Shown piece by piece: positions 6,271-12,926 of a stretch of 12,926 nt of DNA. The translations under genes were made by a program, and so were the position numbers. Each line of letters opens with the position of its first letter. Within the stretch, counting starts at the first letter, position 1. Origin of the DNA: SURF-32 sp964648365 (GTDB lineage: Bacteria > Planctomycetota > Phycisphaerae > UBA1845). The stretch is from positions 1 through 12,926 of the forward strand of contig CAZYLK010000178.1 of assembly GCA_964648365.1 (NCBI GenBank). The letters are read 5' to 3'. The notes below the pieces were generated by a model. It saw only the letters and a list, made by a program, of their open reading frames with translations, was not told the DNA's origin and did not search any database.

Positions 6271-7125
6271 GTGCCTGACCTTACCCAACGCCGCGTTCTG
6301 CTTCTGGCCAACCCCGACAAACCGGGCGCCGCGGCCGTTATGGACGATCTGCATCGCTTCGCCGCCGAGCGGACCACCGTGGTCGGCGCCGCCGGACGTA
6401 TCGACGCCGCCGCGCCGCTCGCCGACGGCGCCGATCGCATCATCATCCTCGGCGGCGACGGCACGCTCATCGGCGTGGCCCGCTCGCTGGACGGCCGCCA
6501 GGTGCCGCTGATCGGCGTCAACCTCGGCAAACTCGGCTACCTCGCCGAGTTCTCCGTCGACGAAATCAAGGCCCATTTCGACGCGGCGGTGGGCGATGAT
6601 TCGCTGATCTCGCGGCGCATCATGCTGCACGCAACCATCCAGCGGGGGGCGTTGACCGTCGCCAACGTCATCGCGATCAACGACTGCGTCATTCAGATGG
6701 GCCCGCCCTTCCGCATGATCCAGCTCGACGTGTCGGTGGACGGATGCCACCTCACCCGCATGCGCGGCGACGGCCTGATCGTCTGCACTCCCAGCGGTTC
6801 CACCGCGCACAATCTCTCCGCCGGCGGGCCGATCATGCAGGCCGACGTACAGGCGATCGGCCTGACGCCGCTCAACCCGCACTCGCTGACGCACCGGCCG
6901 CTGATGATCGAAGACGCCAGCGACATCGAGATCCGCGCGACCGTCGTCAACGGCGGCACGGCCGCGATCATCGACGGACAGGTCAGCGTGCCGCTTCAGC
7001 GGGACGACGTGATCCGCATCCGCCGCCACGCCCACCTGTTTCAACTGGTCCGAAACCCGACCCATGCGAAGTGGCACAACCTGACCACAAAGCTGTACTG
7101 GGGACACAATCCGGCATACGAATAA
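6271..7125 (+). CDS. nadK: NAD kinase
   Basis: This enzyme phosphorylates NAD+ to NADP+ with ATP (or polyphosphate in some bacteria) in the cytoplasm. The 284-residue length is typical. Motifs: GGDGT (61-65) with the catalytic Asp63, NLGKLGYL (84-91, usually NxGxLGFL), a metal/NAD-contact pair Asn137-Asp138 where NE is usual, and GDGLIV..PSGSTAH (166-180) running into LSAGGP (182-187). The usual Tyr of GSTAY is His180 here. The start is GTG 6271 with AGAGG (6261-6265) five bases before it; no ATG lies in a suitable position. It is 39 bases after dxs and closes the operon, whose product supplies the NADPH used by IspC in the next MEP step. A convergent gene lies beyond a 419-base spacer. Confidence 0.95.
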   Translation: MPDLTQRRVLLLANPDKPGAAAVMDDLHRFAAERTTVVGAAGRIDAAAPLADGADRIIILGGDGTLIGVARSLDGRQVPLIGVNLGKLGYLAEFSVDEIKAHFDAAVGDDSLISRRIMLHATIQRGALTVANVIAINDCVIQMGPPFRMIQLDVSVDGCHLTRMRGDGLIVCTPSGSTAHNLSAGGPIMQADVQAIGLTPLNPHSLTHRPLMIEDASDIEIRATVVNGGTAAIIDGQVSVPLQRDDVIRIRRHAHLFQLVRNPTHAKWHNLTTKLYWGHNPAYE

Positions 7126-7211
7126 CAGCAGAGGATCCGCAGATTCTTGCAGGTTTTCGCAGATTCAGAAGAAGAAAGAACTAAGAACAGGTGCGGGCAG
7201 GAGCATGGGCG

Positions 7212-7231
7212 CGTCAGAATTTGATCTGACG
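7212..7231. terminator. Short perfect stem-loop downstream of nadK
   Basis: CGTCAGA (7212-7218) pairs perfectly with TCTGACG (7225-7231) around the 6-base loop ATTTGA. It is 87 bases past the nadK stop. No T tract follows on the + strand, so it is a weak terminator candidate or a protective 3' hairpin. Confidence 0.4.
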
Positions 7232-7286
7232 GCGCGACGTCTTGCCACACTGCGCGCATGTTTCGCAAGAGGCGGCGACCATGATC

Positions 7287-7414
7287 GAACGAAGGGAGCA
7301 GGGAGTAAGGGAGTAAGGGAGTAAGGGAGTAAGGGAGTAAGGGGAAGAGGGAAGAACGGTAGTCTCTTTCTTCCCTTACTCCCTCGCTCCCTGACTCCCT
7401 CACTCCCCTCGTTC
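7287..7414. repeat. GGGAGTAA tandem repeat inside a long inverted repeat
   Basis: Five perfect copies of the octamer GGGAGTAA run from 7301 to 7340, preceded by a degenerate copy (GGGAGCA, 7294-7300). The right half (7368-7414) is a diverged reverse-complement version with units ACTCCCTC, GCTCCCTG, ACTCCCTC and ACTCCC. The ends are exactly complementary: GAACGA (7287-7292) with TCGTTC (7409-7414), and GGGAAGAA (7349-7356) with TTCTTCCC (7368-7375), leaving an 11-base loop. In RNA or single-stranded DNA this would be a very long hairpin. It may act as a bidirectional terminator; its origin could be a dispersed repeat family, since a shorter relative lies at 848-932. Confidence 0.85.
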
Positions 7415-7502
7415 TGAAGGGAATCTCGCTCGACACGGAGGATGCGCGCAAAATGGCGGGAAGTTCCGCTGTCAGAGACTATTCCTTCCGAAATCGGCGA
7501 CA

Positions 7503-7541
7503 ATCGGCGGAATCTGCGGACAACCCGCAATATCCGCCGAT
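7503..7541 (-). terminator. Stem-loop at the 3' end of the phosphatase gene
   Basis: ATCGGCGGA (7503-7511) pairs with TCCGCCGAT (7533-7541); after a symmetric 3x3 internal loop an inner stem TGCGG (7515-7519) pairs with CCGCA (7525-7529) around a 5-base loop. It begins four bases after the phosphatase stop codon in the - direction. On that strand only a short T stretch follows, so it would be an imperfect intrinsic terminator or an mRNA-end stabiliser. Confidence 0.45.
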
Positions 7542-7544
7542 GTC

Positions 7545-9245
7545 TCAGCGGTCCGGTTTCGCCAGTGCGATCGCCAGCATGGTCAGGTCATCGCTCTGCG
7601 GCGCGTCGCCGCGGAACTTTCCGACCGCTCGCCGGACGTTGCCGAGCAGGCGGGACGGCTCTTCGTCGCGGTGCTTCGTGAGCGACTCGATCAGGGCGTC
7701 ATGCCCGAACATCCCCTGGGATTCGTTCTGCGCCTCGATGACGCCATCGGTATAACAGAACAACGTACACGGACCGTCACCCAGATTTACTTCCGTGTTC
7801 ATATAGGCCACTGACTCGAATATCCCCAGCGGAAAATCGGCCTTGACCTCCAGCGGCGCCACCGCCGACCCGGCCGCCGGCATGAAGATCGGCGGGAAGT
7901 GGCCGGCGGCGGAAAGCCGTGCCGTCGAGCGCGCCGGGTCGATCAGAGCACACAGCGCCGTGATGAACCGCGACGGGTCCGTATTGTCGTAGATCAGTTT
8001 GTTCCAGCGGGTCATCAGCGCCGCCGGATCGGCCGCCGCGTCGATCGTCGCCCGCACCGCCGCTTGCAGGTTGGCCATCACCAGCGACGCCGCCACGCCC
8101 TCGCCGGTCACGTCGGCGATGATCACCCACACCCGCCCGTCGGGCAGTTCGATGATGTCATAATAATCGCCGCTCACCCGGTTGCCGGGTTCGTTGATCG
8201 CGGCCACCCTCAGTTCCGCCCGATCGGGCAGGTTCTTGGGAAACAGCCTCGTCTGAATGCGGCGGGCCAGTTCCAGCTCGCGTTCAAGCTGCGCCTTCTC
8301 GCGCTGTTCCTCCAGCAGGCGGGCGTTTTTGAGCCCGATGCTCACCTGCCCCGCGATCGCGGCCAGGAAGTCGACGTCTTCGGGCGTGTAGATCGCGGCC
8401 GTGGTGGTGCGATCGCCGTAGATCACGCCGAGGATTTCGTCGTCGTACATCAGCGGCACGCACATCGCGGAACGGATGCCGTGCTGCACCATGCTGACCG
8501 TCGGATCAGCCTGGCCCAGGGTGTCGACCGTGACGATCGCCCGCTCGCCGTGCTCCAGGGCACGGCTGAGCGTGGTGCGGCTGATGGTCAGTTCGCCCTC
8601 CCGGCCGCGGAGATTCCGCACCACCGGCCAGTCCACCGCCCGCCCGCCGGCGCGGCGCACCGCGATCGCGCCGCGCTCGCAGTGCAGCATCTCGAAGCAG
8701 ACGTCCATGGCATCGCAGAGCAACTGCTGCGGATCGCGCAGGCGCGTCAGCCGGTCGCTGATCTCGTACAGCTTCTGCAGGCGCTGTCGCGAAAGCTGGA
8801 TCTTCTCGCCCGGGTTCGAGTATCTCGCGGTCTCCTCGTCGGCCGGCCGGTCGGTCACCAGCACCGACGGCGGTTCCGCGTCCGCCTCCGCATGAACGTA
8901 GCGGATGCGCACCGTTCCCAGCGTGATCAGGTCGTCGTGCAAGAGTCGGTGCCGCTCGCGCGGCTGATCATTGACCAGCGTGCCGTTCTTGCTGCCCAGA
9001 TCCTCGACGACGTACCCCTCCGGCGTGGCGACGAACTGGGCGTGCCGCCGCGAGGTGCTCGGGTCGTCCACCCAGATGTCGCAGGAGGGATCGCGCCCGA
9101 TGACCTCCGCCCCGGCGCCGCGCAGCACGTGCGAGAGGGTGGAGCCGTTGGTCAGGGTGATCGAGAGTCTGCTCACCGGTTCGACGATCCAGCCGGCACG
9201 CACGTGCGACCGTTCAGGCGGCACGCCGGTCGATAACGAGTGCAT
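7545..9245 (-). CDS. FHA-GAF-PP2C (SpoIIE/RsbU-type) serine phosphatase
   Basis: This 566-residue cytoplasmic signalling protein joins three domains. Residues about 28-118 are an FHA phosphothreonine-binding domain (GRDPSCDI 50-57, S65-RRHA, LGSKNGT 83-89). Residues about 160-312 are a GAF sensor domain. A helical linker (about 309-335, ending IQTRLFP) leads to a PP2C/SpoIIE phosphatase at about 340-565. Metal and catalytic residues are in place: SGDYYD (358-363), DVTGEG (378-383), AGH (447-449), YTDG (498-501) and SDDLT (551-555), so it should be active. RsbU-type relatives dephosphorylate anti-sigma-factor antagonists in partner-switching stress pathways; FHA suggests input from a Ser/Thr kinase. 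No anti-sigma or antagonist gene is in the window. The start is uncertain: ATG 9245 lacks a good Shine-Dalgarno, and a GTG at 9176 (VSRLSITL) would begin exactly at the FHA domain. Confidence 0.94.
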   Translation of the reverse strand: MHSLSTGVPPERSHVRAGWIVEPVSRLSITLTNGSTLSHVLRGAGAEVIGRDPSCDIWVDDPSTSRRHAQFVATPEGYVVEDLGSKNGTLVNDQPRERHRLLHDDLITLGTVRIRYVHAEADAEPPSVLVTDRPADEETARYSNPGEKIQLSRQRLQKLYEISDRLTRLRDPQQLLCDAMDVCFEMLHCERGAIAVRRAGGRAVDWPVVRNLRGREGELTISRTTLSRALEHGERAIVTVDTLGQADPTVSMVQHGIRSAMCVPLMYDDEILGVIYGDRTTTAAIYTPEDVDFLAAIAGQVSIGLKNARLLEEQREKAQLERELELARRIQTRLFPKNLPDRAELRVAAINEPGNRVSGDYYDIIELPDGRVWVIIADVTGEGVAASLVMANLQAAVRATIDAAADPAALMTRWNKLIYDNTDPSRFITALCALIDPARSTARLSAAGHFPPIFMPAAGSAVAPLEVKADFPLGIFESVAYMNTEVNLGDGPCTLFCYTDGVIEAQNESQGMFGHDALIESLTKHRDEEPSRLLGNVRRAVGKFRGDAPQSDDLTMLAIALAKPDR

Positions 9246-9341
9246 CGCACCGCCGCCGACCGGTATTGTGGCACAGGGGGATCGTTGCTGTCCAATCAGC
9301 CGCCGAGGCGCGGTCCGTGCCCACGTACGGCTGCACGCCTG

Positions 9342-9707
9342 TCAGCCGCCGCGCCGCTCCTCGCCAATCGAGATCGCGAGTCCGTCGGGATCGAGGTACT
9401 GCGCGACCCGGGCGCCAAACACCTCTCTCGGCTCCTCAACGCAGGGCACGTTGTGTTCGAGCATCTTCCGGTGGAACGCATCGAGGTCCGGCACGCTCAG
9501 ACCGGGACGACACCGGCCGGCGCCGAGGCGCGGTTCACCACCCTCCGGCGCAGGGCTGCCCTTGTGCAGCGCGATCGTCGCGCCCTCCGTCGCGAACTCC
9601 GTCCAGCCCGGCGATTCGAACCTCAGCGGCAGGCCGATCACATCTCGATAGAAGGCCACCGATCGCGACATGTCGCTGACGATCAGGATCACGTAGTTGA
9701 CGCGCAT
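9342..9707 (-). CDS. VOC-family (glyoxalase/bleomycin-resistance-like) protein
   Basis: This 121-residue protein has two beta-alpha-beta-beta-beta halves of the vicinal-oxygen-chelate fold: the first opens with NYVILIVSDMSRSVAFYRDV (4-23), the second with the GLSVPDLDAF stretch (70-79), and the end carries YLDPDGLAISI (104-114). Of the four usual metal-ligand positions only His48 is a typical ligand; the others read Asn4, Pro/Gly69-70 and Ser113, so metal-dependent catalysis is doubtful. The YLDPDGL-ISI ending is, as I recall, normal for one small VOC subgroup, so this is a family feature rather than decay. TGGGAG lies seven bases before ATG 9707. The gene is 52 bases after the rlmI-like gene and 96 before the phosphatase, all on the - strand. 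Its substrate cannot be told from the sequence. Confidence 0.9.
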   Translation of the reverse strand: MRVNYVILIVSDMSRSVAFYRDVIGLPLRFESPGWTEFATEGATIALHKGSPAPEGGEPRLGAGRCRPGLSVPDLDAFHRKMLEHNVPCVEEPREVFGARVAQYLDPDGLAISIGEERRGG

Positions 9708-9759
9708 CGCAGAACTCCCACGAATGAGCCTCGGGCGCGAGGCGGCCGGGGCGTTCCGG

Positions 9760-11022
9760 TCAAAGAACCCGCAGCCACAGCGCTTTCAGATACGCCGACT
9801 CCGGGCAATTATCCGCGACCGGATGGTCCGCGGCCGCGGATGACGTAGCCAGCATTTGAAACCGCCGCCCCGCGCGGCGCACGGCTCGATACACGACGTC
9901 TCGAAACGCGTGCTCGCTCACCAGCCCGCTGCAACTGCACGTCAGCAGCAGCCCGCCCGGGCGGATGACCTGGCACGCGAGCATGTTCAGATCGTGATAC
10001 TTCCGCAGCGCGTCGTCGATATCGCGGCGCGTCATCGCCAGCTTGGGCGGGTCGAGCACGATCGCGTCGTAAACCTGCCCGTTGCCGTGCATCTGCCGCA
10101 GATAGGGAAACGCGTCCGCATGAACGTGCTTGATCCGCGTCTGGTTGAGGTTCGCGTTGTCGCGGGCCAGCGCCAGGGCCGCTTCGTCCAGATCGACGCT
10201 GGTCACGTCGCTCGCCCCCCCCAGCAGCTTCGCGCACAACCCGAACCCGCCGCTGTAGCAGCAGCAGTCGAGCACGGCCGCGTCGCGGCAGAACTCCGCG
10301 AACCGGCGGCGATTGTCGCGCTGATCGCAGAAAAAGCCAGTCTTGTGCCCGCCGGTCAGGTCGACGCGATAACGGACGCCGTGTTCGCGGATCGTCGTCG
10401 TCAGCGGCGGCGCCGGCTCAACGCTGAACCCCTCCAGCGATGCAGAGCGATCGTCGGCGCGGATCACCGTTTTCCACGTCGCCGTGCCGCCCTCGCCCGC
10501 GGCGCCTTTCGCCCGCCCCCCGATCGGCCCGTCCATCCGCGTCGGCGGCCCCAGCAGATCTCCCAGCGTATCCAGCAGCATCGCCGCCCGCTGCTGCATG
10601 CCCAGCGCGAACACTTCCGCCACCAGGCAGTCGGCATAGCGCTCGATCACAATGCCGCTCAGCCCGTCGCCCTCCGCGTGAACAAGCCGATACGCGTCCG
10701 TCGCCTCGTCGAGCCGCAACAACCGTCGAAGTTCGACCGCGGCCGCGAGCCGCGTGCGCCAGAACCCGTCGTCCACGGCCGCGTCGCCATAGGCGAGCAT
10801 CCGCAGCGCGATCTCGGATCGAGGATTGAACAGCCCCCGGCCGAACAGTTCGCCCCGCTTGTCGTACACGTGGACGACGTCGCCCGGCCGCGCCGCCGGT
10901 TCGACCGTGCGGATCATGCGCTTGTAGATAAACGGATGAAACGTCGCCGAGCGAAGCTGCACCCAGGGCGACTGCGGCTCGCGCGGGGGTTGAACGGGCG
11001 TCGATTCACCTGGGTGAGGCAT
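9760..11022 (-). CDS. rlmI: RlmI-like 23S rRNA cytosine-C5 methyltransferase (class I SAM)
   Basis: The protein resembles RlmI, which methylates C5 of cytosine 1962 in 23S rRNA with S-adenosylmethionine. From ATG 11022 it has 420 residues, close to the family's 390-400. In order: a PUA-type RNA-binding region (about 18-80, with the VYDKRGELFGRG stretch), a central subdomain (RLVHAEGDGLSG), then the methyltransferase fold with KTGFFCDQRDNR, the SAM-binding VLDCCCYSGGF (250-260), the acidic ribose-binding SVDLDEAA, DPPK (325-328) and TCSCSGL with the likely catalytic Cys362 or Cys364. A Gly/Ala-rich stretch (about 165-180) is longer than usual. The frame is open to a GTG at 11121, adding 33 residues without family character; no start has a strong Shine-Dalgarno, so the N-terminus is uncertain. 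Orthology to RlmI rather than another family member is inferred. It heads the leftward gene set. Confidence 0.9.
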   Translation of the reverse strand: MPHPGESTPVQPPREPQSPWVQLRSATFHPFIYKRMIRTVEPAARPGDVVHVYDKRGELFGRGLFNPRSEIALRMLAYGDAAVDDGFWRTRLAAAVELRRLLRLDEATDAYRLVHAEGDGLSGIVIERYADCLVAEVFALGMQQRAAMLLDTLGDLLGPPTRMDGPIGGRAKGAAGEGGTATWKTVIRADDRSASLEGFSVEPAPPLTTTIREHGVRYRVDLTGGHKTGFFCDQRDNRRRFAEFCRDAAVLDCCCYSGGFGLCAKLLGGASDVTSVDLDEAALALARDNANLNQTRIKHVHADAFPYLRQMHGNGQVYDAIVLDPPKLAMTRRDIDDALRKYHDLNMLACQVIRPGGLLLTCSCSGLVSEHAFRDVVYRAVRRAGRRFQMLATSSAAADHPVADNCPESAYLKALWLRVL

Positions 11023-11363
11023 CGGGTCACTGTCGCGGCTGGAGGCAGCTTCGACAAGCGAGCCGACGCCCGGCCGTGGCACGACCATCCCTGGTCGCGA
11101 TTGAGCGCACAAGAACCACACCCGCGGCCTAGCACCCCCGCGCCGGCCCGCGACTGGAACTAAGGCCCAGGCCAGCTCTTGCCCCGGTCCCGCCCGGCGC
11201 GGATGGCGCGGACGGAAAATGCGACCCTTTGAGTCCTATAACTAAACCGCCTGTTAGATCCGTCGATCTCGCGTGACGTAAGGGGCGCGGGAAGAAGGTC
11301 GGCGTGAGTCGTCGACGACCGCGACTGGTCGGGGCCGCTCCGTAGTGGCCCACGGAGATGAGT
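11023..11363. other. Divergent intergenic region between rlmI-like and propeller genes
   Basis: This 341-base spacer should hold promoters for the leftward rlmI-like gene and the rightward propeller gene. A -10-like TATAAC (11237-11242) is present without a matching -35. A perfect 12-bp palindrome GTCGTCGACGAC lies at 11308-11319, 45 bases before the propeller start codon. The part nearest the rlmI-like gene could still be coding if that gene starts at GTG 11121. No small gene or RNA is recognised. Confidence 0.5.
11308..11319. promoter_or_regulatory. Perfect 12-bp palindrome upstream of the propeller gene
   Basis: GTCGTCGACGAC is a gapless, perfectly self-complementary 12-mer between divergent genes, a position where dimeric regulators often bind. 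With this base composition chance is not excluded, and no second copy was noticed in the window. Confidence 0.35.
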
Positions 11364-12809
11364 ATGAACAGGCATTGGGCAGCGCTGATGATCGTACCGG
11401 TCGGCTGCGGGCCCGCGGCCGTGACGGCCCAAGAGTGCGGGAACCGCGTGTACGGTTGGACGAATGCGATCGGCGGGGTGGAAGACGACTGGGCGTCGAC
11501 CCATATCAGCGACGCCGCCGGCAATGTCTACGTCTCAGGCGGGTTTGACGATCGGGTCGATTTCGATCCGGGCAAGGGCCGCGCGAAGTACACCGCCCAC
11601 GGACAAGACGACATGTTCGTCGCAGCCTACGCGCGCGACGGCGAATACCTCTGGAGCCGACGAATCGGCAGCTACTCCGGCGACGTCGGTGCCCTGGATA
11701 TGTGCCTTCTGGGCGGCAATTCGCTGGCGTACGTTGGAACCTACTACCTGCGCGTCGACTTTGACCCGACGGACGAAAAGGACCGGCGTCGCAAGGGCGG
11801 CAGCTTCGTGTCCGTCCTCGGGACCAATGGATCCTACAAATGGACGGGGACGTTCGGCGGGCCGGCCAATCGAGCGTGGTCCGTTACCACGGACAACAGG
11901 GGCGACCTTCTGATCGCGGGTGATTTCTGGGGCCAGATCGACCTCGACCCGGGCAAGGGCAAGGACAAGCATAAGACACCGGAACTCCAGCCCGACCTGT
12001 TCCTGGTGAAGCTCAGTTCGCAGGGCCGCTTCCGCTGGTCGCTGACACTGGGCGGCGAACCGCGCGGACTCAGGGGTATGGGCCGACACTGCCTCGCGAC
12101 GGACGGTGACGGCAACATCATCCTGACGGGATTCTTCTGGGATCGGATGGACTTTGACCCCGGACGCCGGGAGGACATTCGCGAGAGTGCGGGAGAGACG
12201 GATCTATTCGTGGTCAAGTTCGATCCGGATGGTAACCGCCTCTGGGCGGCAACGGTGGGCGGTCCCGATTACGACGGATTCTCCATCGGCGTGGCGACGG
12301 ATCGCGATGACAACATCTACTATACGTCATCGTTTTCGGGAGAAGTCGACCTCGATCCGACCGAGGGCGTCGATCTGCACGGGCCGGGTGGAATGTTTAT
12401 CACCAGCCTGACGCCGGACGGCGCCTACCGCTGGAGCCAGAGCGTCCGCGGATCGGCCGGGGTTGACCTCGACATCAGCGACGACGTCATCACGGCCGTG
12501 GGCGTGCTCCGGGGCGAGCAGGATTTCGATCCCGGACCGAGGGAGGATCTCCGTGCGTCCAACGGCCTTGAGGACGTCTATATTACCCGATACAGCAGCG
12601 ACGGCGATTACCTCAACACGGACGCGTTCGGTGGAACGCTGTCCGAAATACCCCGAAGTGTCGTTGTCGACGCGGACAACAATACGCTCCTGTCGGGCTG
12701 GTACGATTCGCCACGTGTGGACTTCAACCCCGGACGCGGCCACGATCGCCAAAAGAATCGAGGCAAAACCGACATGTTCCTGACCAAGGTCATCTGTGGC
12801 AGCGAGTAG
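11364..12809 (+). CDS. Exported seven-repeat (DFDPG) beta-propeller protein
   Basis: From ATG 11364 the protein has 481 residues. This start is chosen over ATG 11358 because GGAG (11354-11357) abuts the earlier ATG but is six bases before the later one. A signal peptide of about 22 residues ends V-T-A before QECG; a lipoprotein cysteine at residue 15 is a less likely alternative. The rest consists of seven repeats of about 58-70 residues, each with a GN-Y-SG-like strand, a D-F/L-D-P motif (Asp at 66, 132, 193, 263, 329, 387 and 453; the last reads DFNP), a charged variable loop, D-F-V-like strand and DG-Y-W turn with WGG/GG. This repeat type is known in secreted proteins of Bacteroidetes and planctomycetes. 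Seven units suggest a closed seven-bladed propeller. No catalytic domain or anchor is seen; a surface binding role is inferred. It stands alone, with a terminator-like hairpin after it. Confidence 0.92.
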   Translation: MNRHWAALMIVPVGCGPAAVTAQECGNRVYGWTNAIGGVEDDWASTHISDAAGNVYVSGGFDDRVDFDPGKGRAKYTAHGQDDMFVAAYARDGEYLWSRRIGSYSGDVGALDMCLLGGNSLAYVGTYYLRVDFDPTDEKDRRRKGGSFVSVLGTNGSYKWTGTFGGPANRAWSVTTDNRGDLLIAGDFWGQIDLDPGKGKDKHKTPELQPDLFLVKLSSQGRFRWSLTLGGEPRGLRGMGRHCLATDGDGNIILTGFFWDRMDFDPGRREDIRESAGETDLFVVKFDPDGNRLWAATVGGPDYDGFSIGVATDRDDNIYYTSSFSGEVDLDPTEGVDLHGPGGMFITSLTPDGAYRWSQSVRGSAGVDLDISDDVITAVGVLRGEQDFDPGPREDLRASNGLEDVYITRYSSDGDYLNTDAFGGTLSEIPRSVVVDADNNTLLSGWYDSPRVDFNPGRGHDRQKNRGKTDMFLTKVICGSE

Positions 12810-12849
12810 AACAGACGTCCGCGGCGCGGCCAGTGACCCGCCGCGGCCG

Positions 12850-12887
12850 GCGTGCGAACCGAATGCCGGGTCCGGTTGGCGGCACGC
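12850..12887 (+). terminator. Probable terminator of the propeller gene
   Basis: GCGTGC (12850-12855) pairs with GCACGC (12882-12887) and, after a small asymmetric internal loop, AACCG (12857-12861) pairs with CGGTT (12873-12877). T-rich sequence follows (GTTTCCGCCTTTGGTTT). It starts 40 bases after the stop codon. The T tract is interrupted, so confidence is moderate. Confidence 0.35.
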
Positions 12888-12926
12888 GCCGTTTCCGCCT
12901 TTGGTTTCCCCGGTCGATTGACCGCA

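Larger units (their letters stand above)
7126..7544. other. Convergent intergenic region rich in hairpins
   Basis: The spacer lies between the 3' ends of nadK (+) and the phosphatase gene (-). It contains no credible gene; the open frames crossing it translate the tandem repeat into Leu/Pro/Ser or Arg/Glu/Gly/Val strings. It holds a 7-bp hairpin (7212-7231), the GGGAGTAA repeat hairpin (7287-7414) and a second hairpin next to the phosphatase stop (7503-7541). GCAGATTC also occurs twice near 7139 and 7160. Bidirectional termination is the expected job of such a region. Confidence 0.75.

Noticed and set aside
3871..7107. 1078-codon open frame on the - strand opposite ispA end, dxs and nadK
   Set aside because: It is a composition shadow of GC-rich genes: His/Arg/Asp/Val-rich, no domain or ribosome-binding site, and it covers genes with clear catalytic motifs.
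7301..7340. CRISPR-like array
   Set aside because: Repeats are 8 bases, directly abutting with no spacers, and no cas genes are present.
7041..7530. Open frames through the GGGAGTAA repeat (Leu-Leu-Pro-Tyr-Ser or Glu-Gly-Val-Arg-Glu strings)
   Set aside because: The periodic protein sequence is only the translation of the DNA tandem repeat in a hairpin between convergent genes.
7899..9236. 445-codon + strand open frame opposite the phosphatase
   Set aside because: Shadow of the PP2C/GAF/FHA coding frame; Arg/His/Gln-rich and motif-free.
9264..9295. Promoter for the phosphatase gene on the - strand (TTGGAC / CACAAT)
   Set aside because: Spacing is 19 bases and both hexamers are poor, so it is not better than chance.
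11023..11121. 33-residue N-terminal extension of the rlmI-like protein from GTG 11121
   Set aside because: It lies outside the conserved fold, has no good Shine-Dalgarno and would make the protein longer than usual; kept only as an alternative start.
9856..11163. 435-codon + strand open frame opposite the rlmI-like gene
   Set aside because: Shadow frame; the - strand frame carries all SAM-methyltransferase motifs.

Overview
The window looks like a chromosomal segment of a GC-rich planctomycete, most likely of the Phycisphaerae type. The pointers are a membrane protein ending in a CxxC...YDLRG...CPEC zinc ribbon (a signature I associate with that lineage), several secreted proteins of unknown role, a SpoIIE-type phosphatase with an FHA domain, and divergent but recognisable housekeeping enzymes. 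No plasmid, phage, insertion-sequence, CRISPR, tRNA or rRNA signature was seen. The taxonomic call is inference from protein style, not a database result.

Layout. 1-366: no convincing gene; it holds a 17-base C run and a terminator-like hairpin with a T tract. 367-804 (+): small secreted cysteine-rich protein. 805-1013: a long imperfect inverted repeat. 1014-3094 (+): an exported protein with an LTxxQ-like helical C-terminus, translationally coupled (ATGA overlap) to a two-TM zinc-ribbon protein. 3283-7125 (+): ispA, dxs and nadK, an isoprenoid-precursor/NADP operon with a well-placed promoter almost on top of the ispA start codon. 7126-7544: a convergent intergenic region with three hairpins, including five perfect tandem GGGAGTAA copies folding against a diverged complementary arm. 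7545-11022 (-): three genes read leftwards, rlmI-like rRNA methyltransferase, a VOC (glyoxalase-like) protein and an FHA-GAF-PP2C phosphatase. 11023-11363: divergent intergenic region. 11364-12809 (+): exported repeat protein with exactly seven DFDPG-type repeats, probably a seven-bladed beta-propeller. 12810-12926: probable terminator.

How the genes fit together. DXS makes 1-deoxyxylulose-5-phosphate, the entry metabolite of the MEP pathway; IspA condenses the resulting C5 units to farnesyl diphosphate; NAD kinase makes the NADP(H) that the next MEP enzyme (IspC) needs. This ispA-dxs-nadK order is the core of a cluster found in many bacteria, here without xseB or tlyA between the genes. The leftward genes are a probable directon without an obvious shared pathway. 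The exported proteins at both ends have no assignable function.

I do not see an obviously new multi-gene system. The best candidates for a second look are the DXS with altered cofactor-site motifs, the coupled LTxxQ/zinc-ribbon pair, the 16-cysteine secreted protein with its hairpin-containing leader, and the GGGAG hairpin elements.
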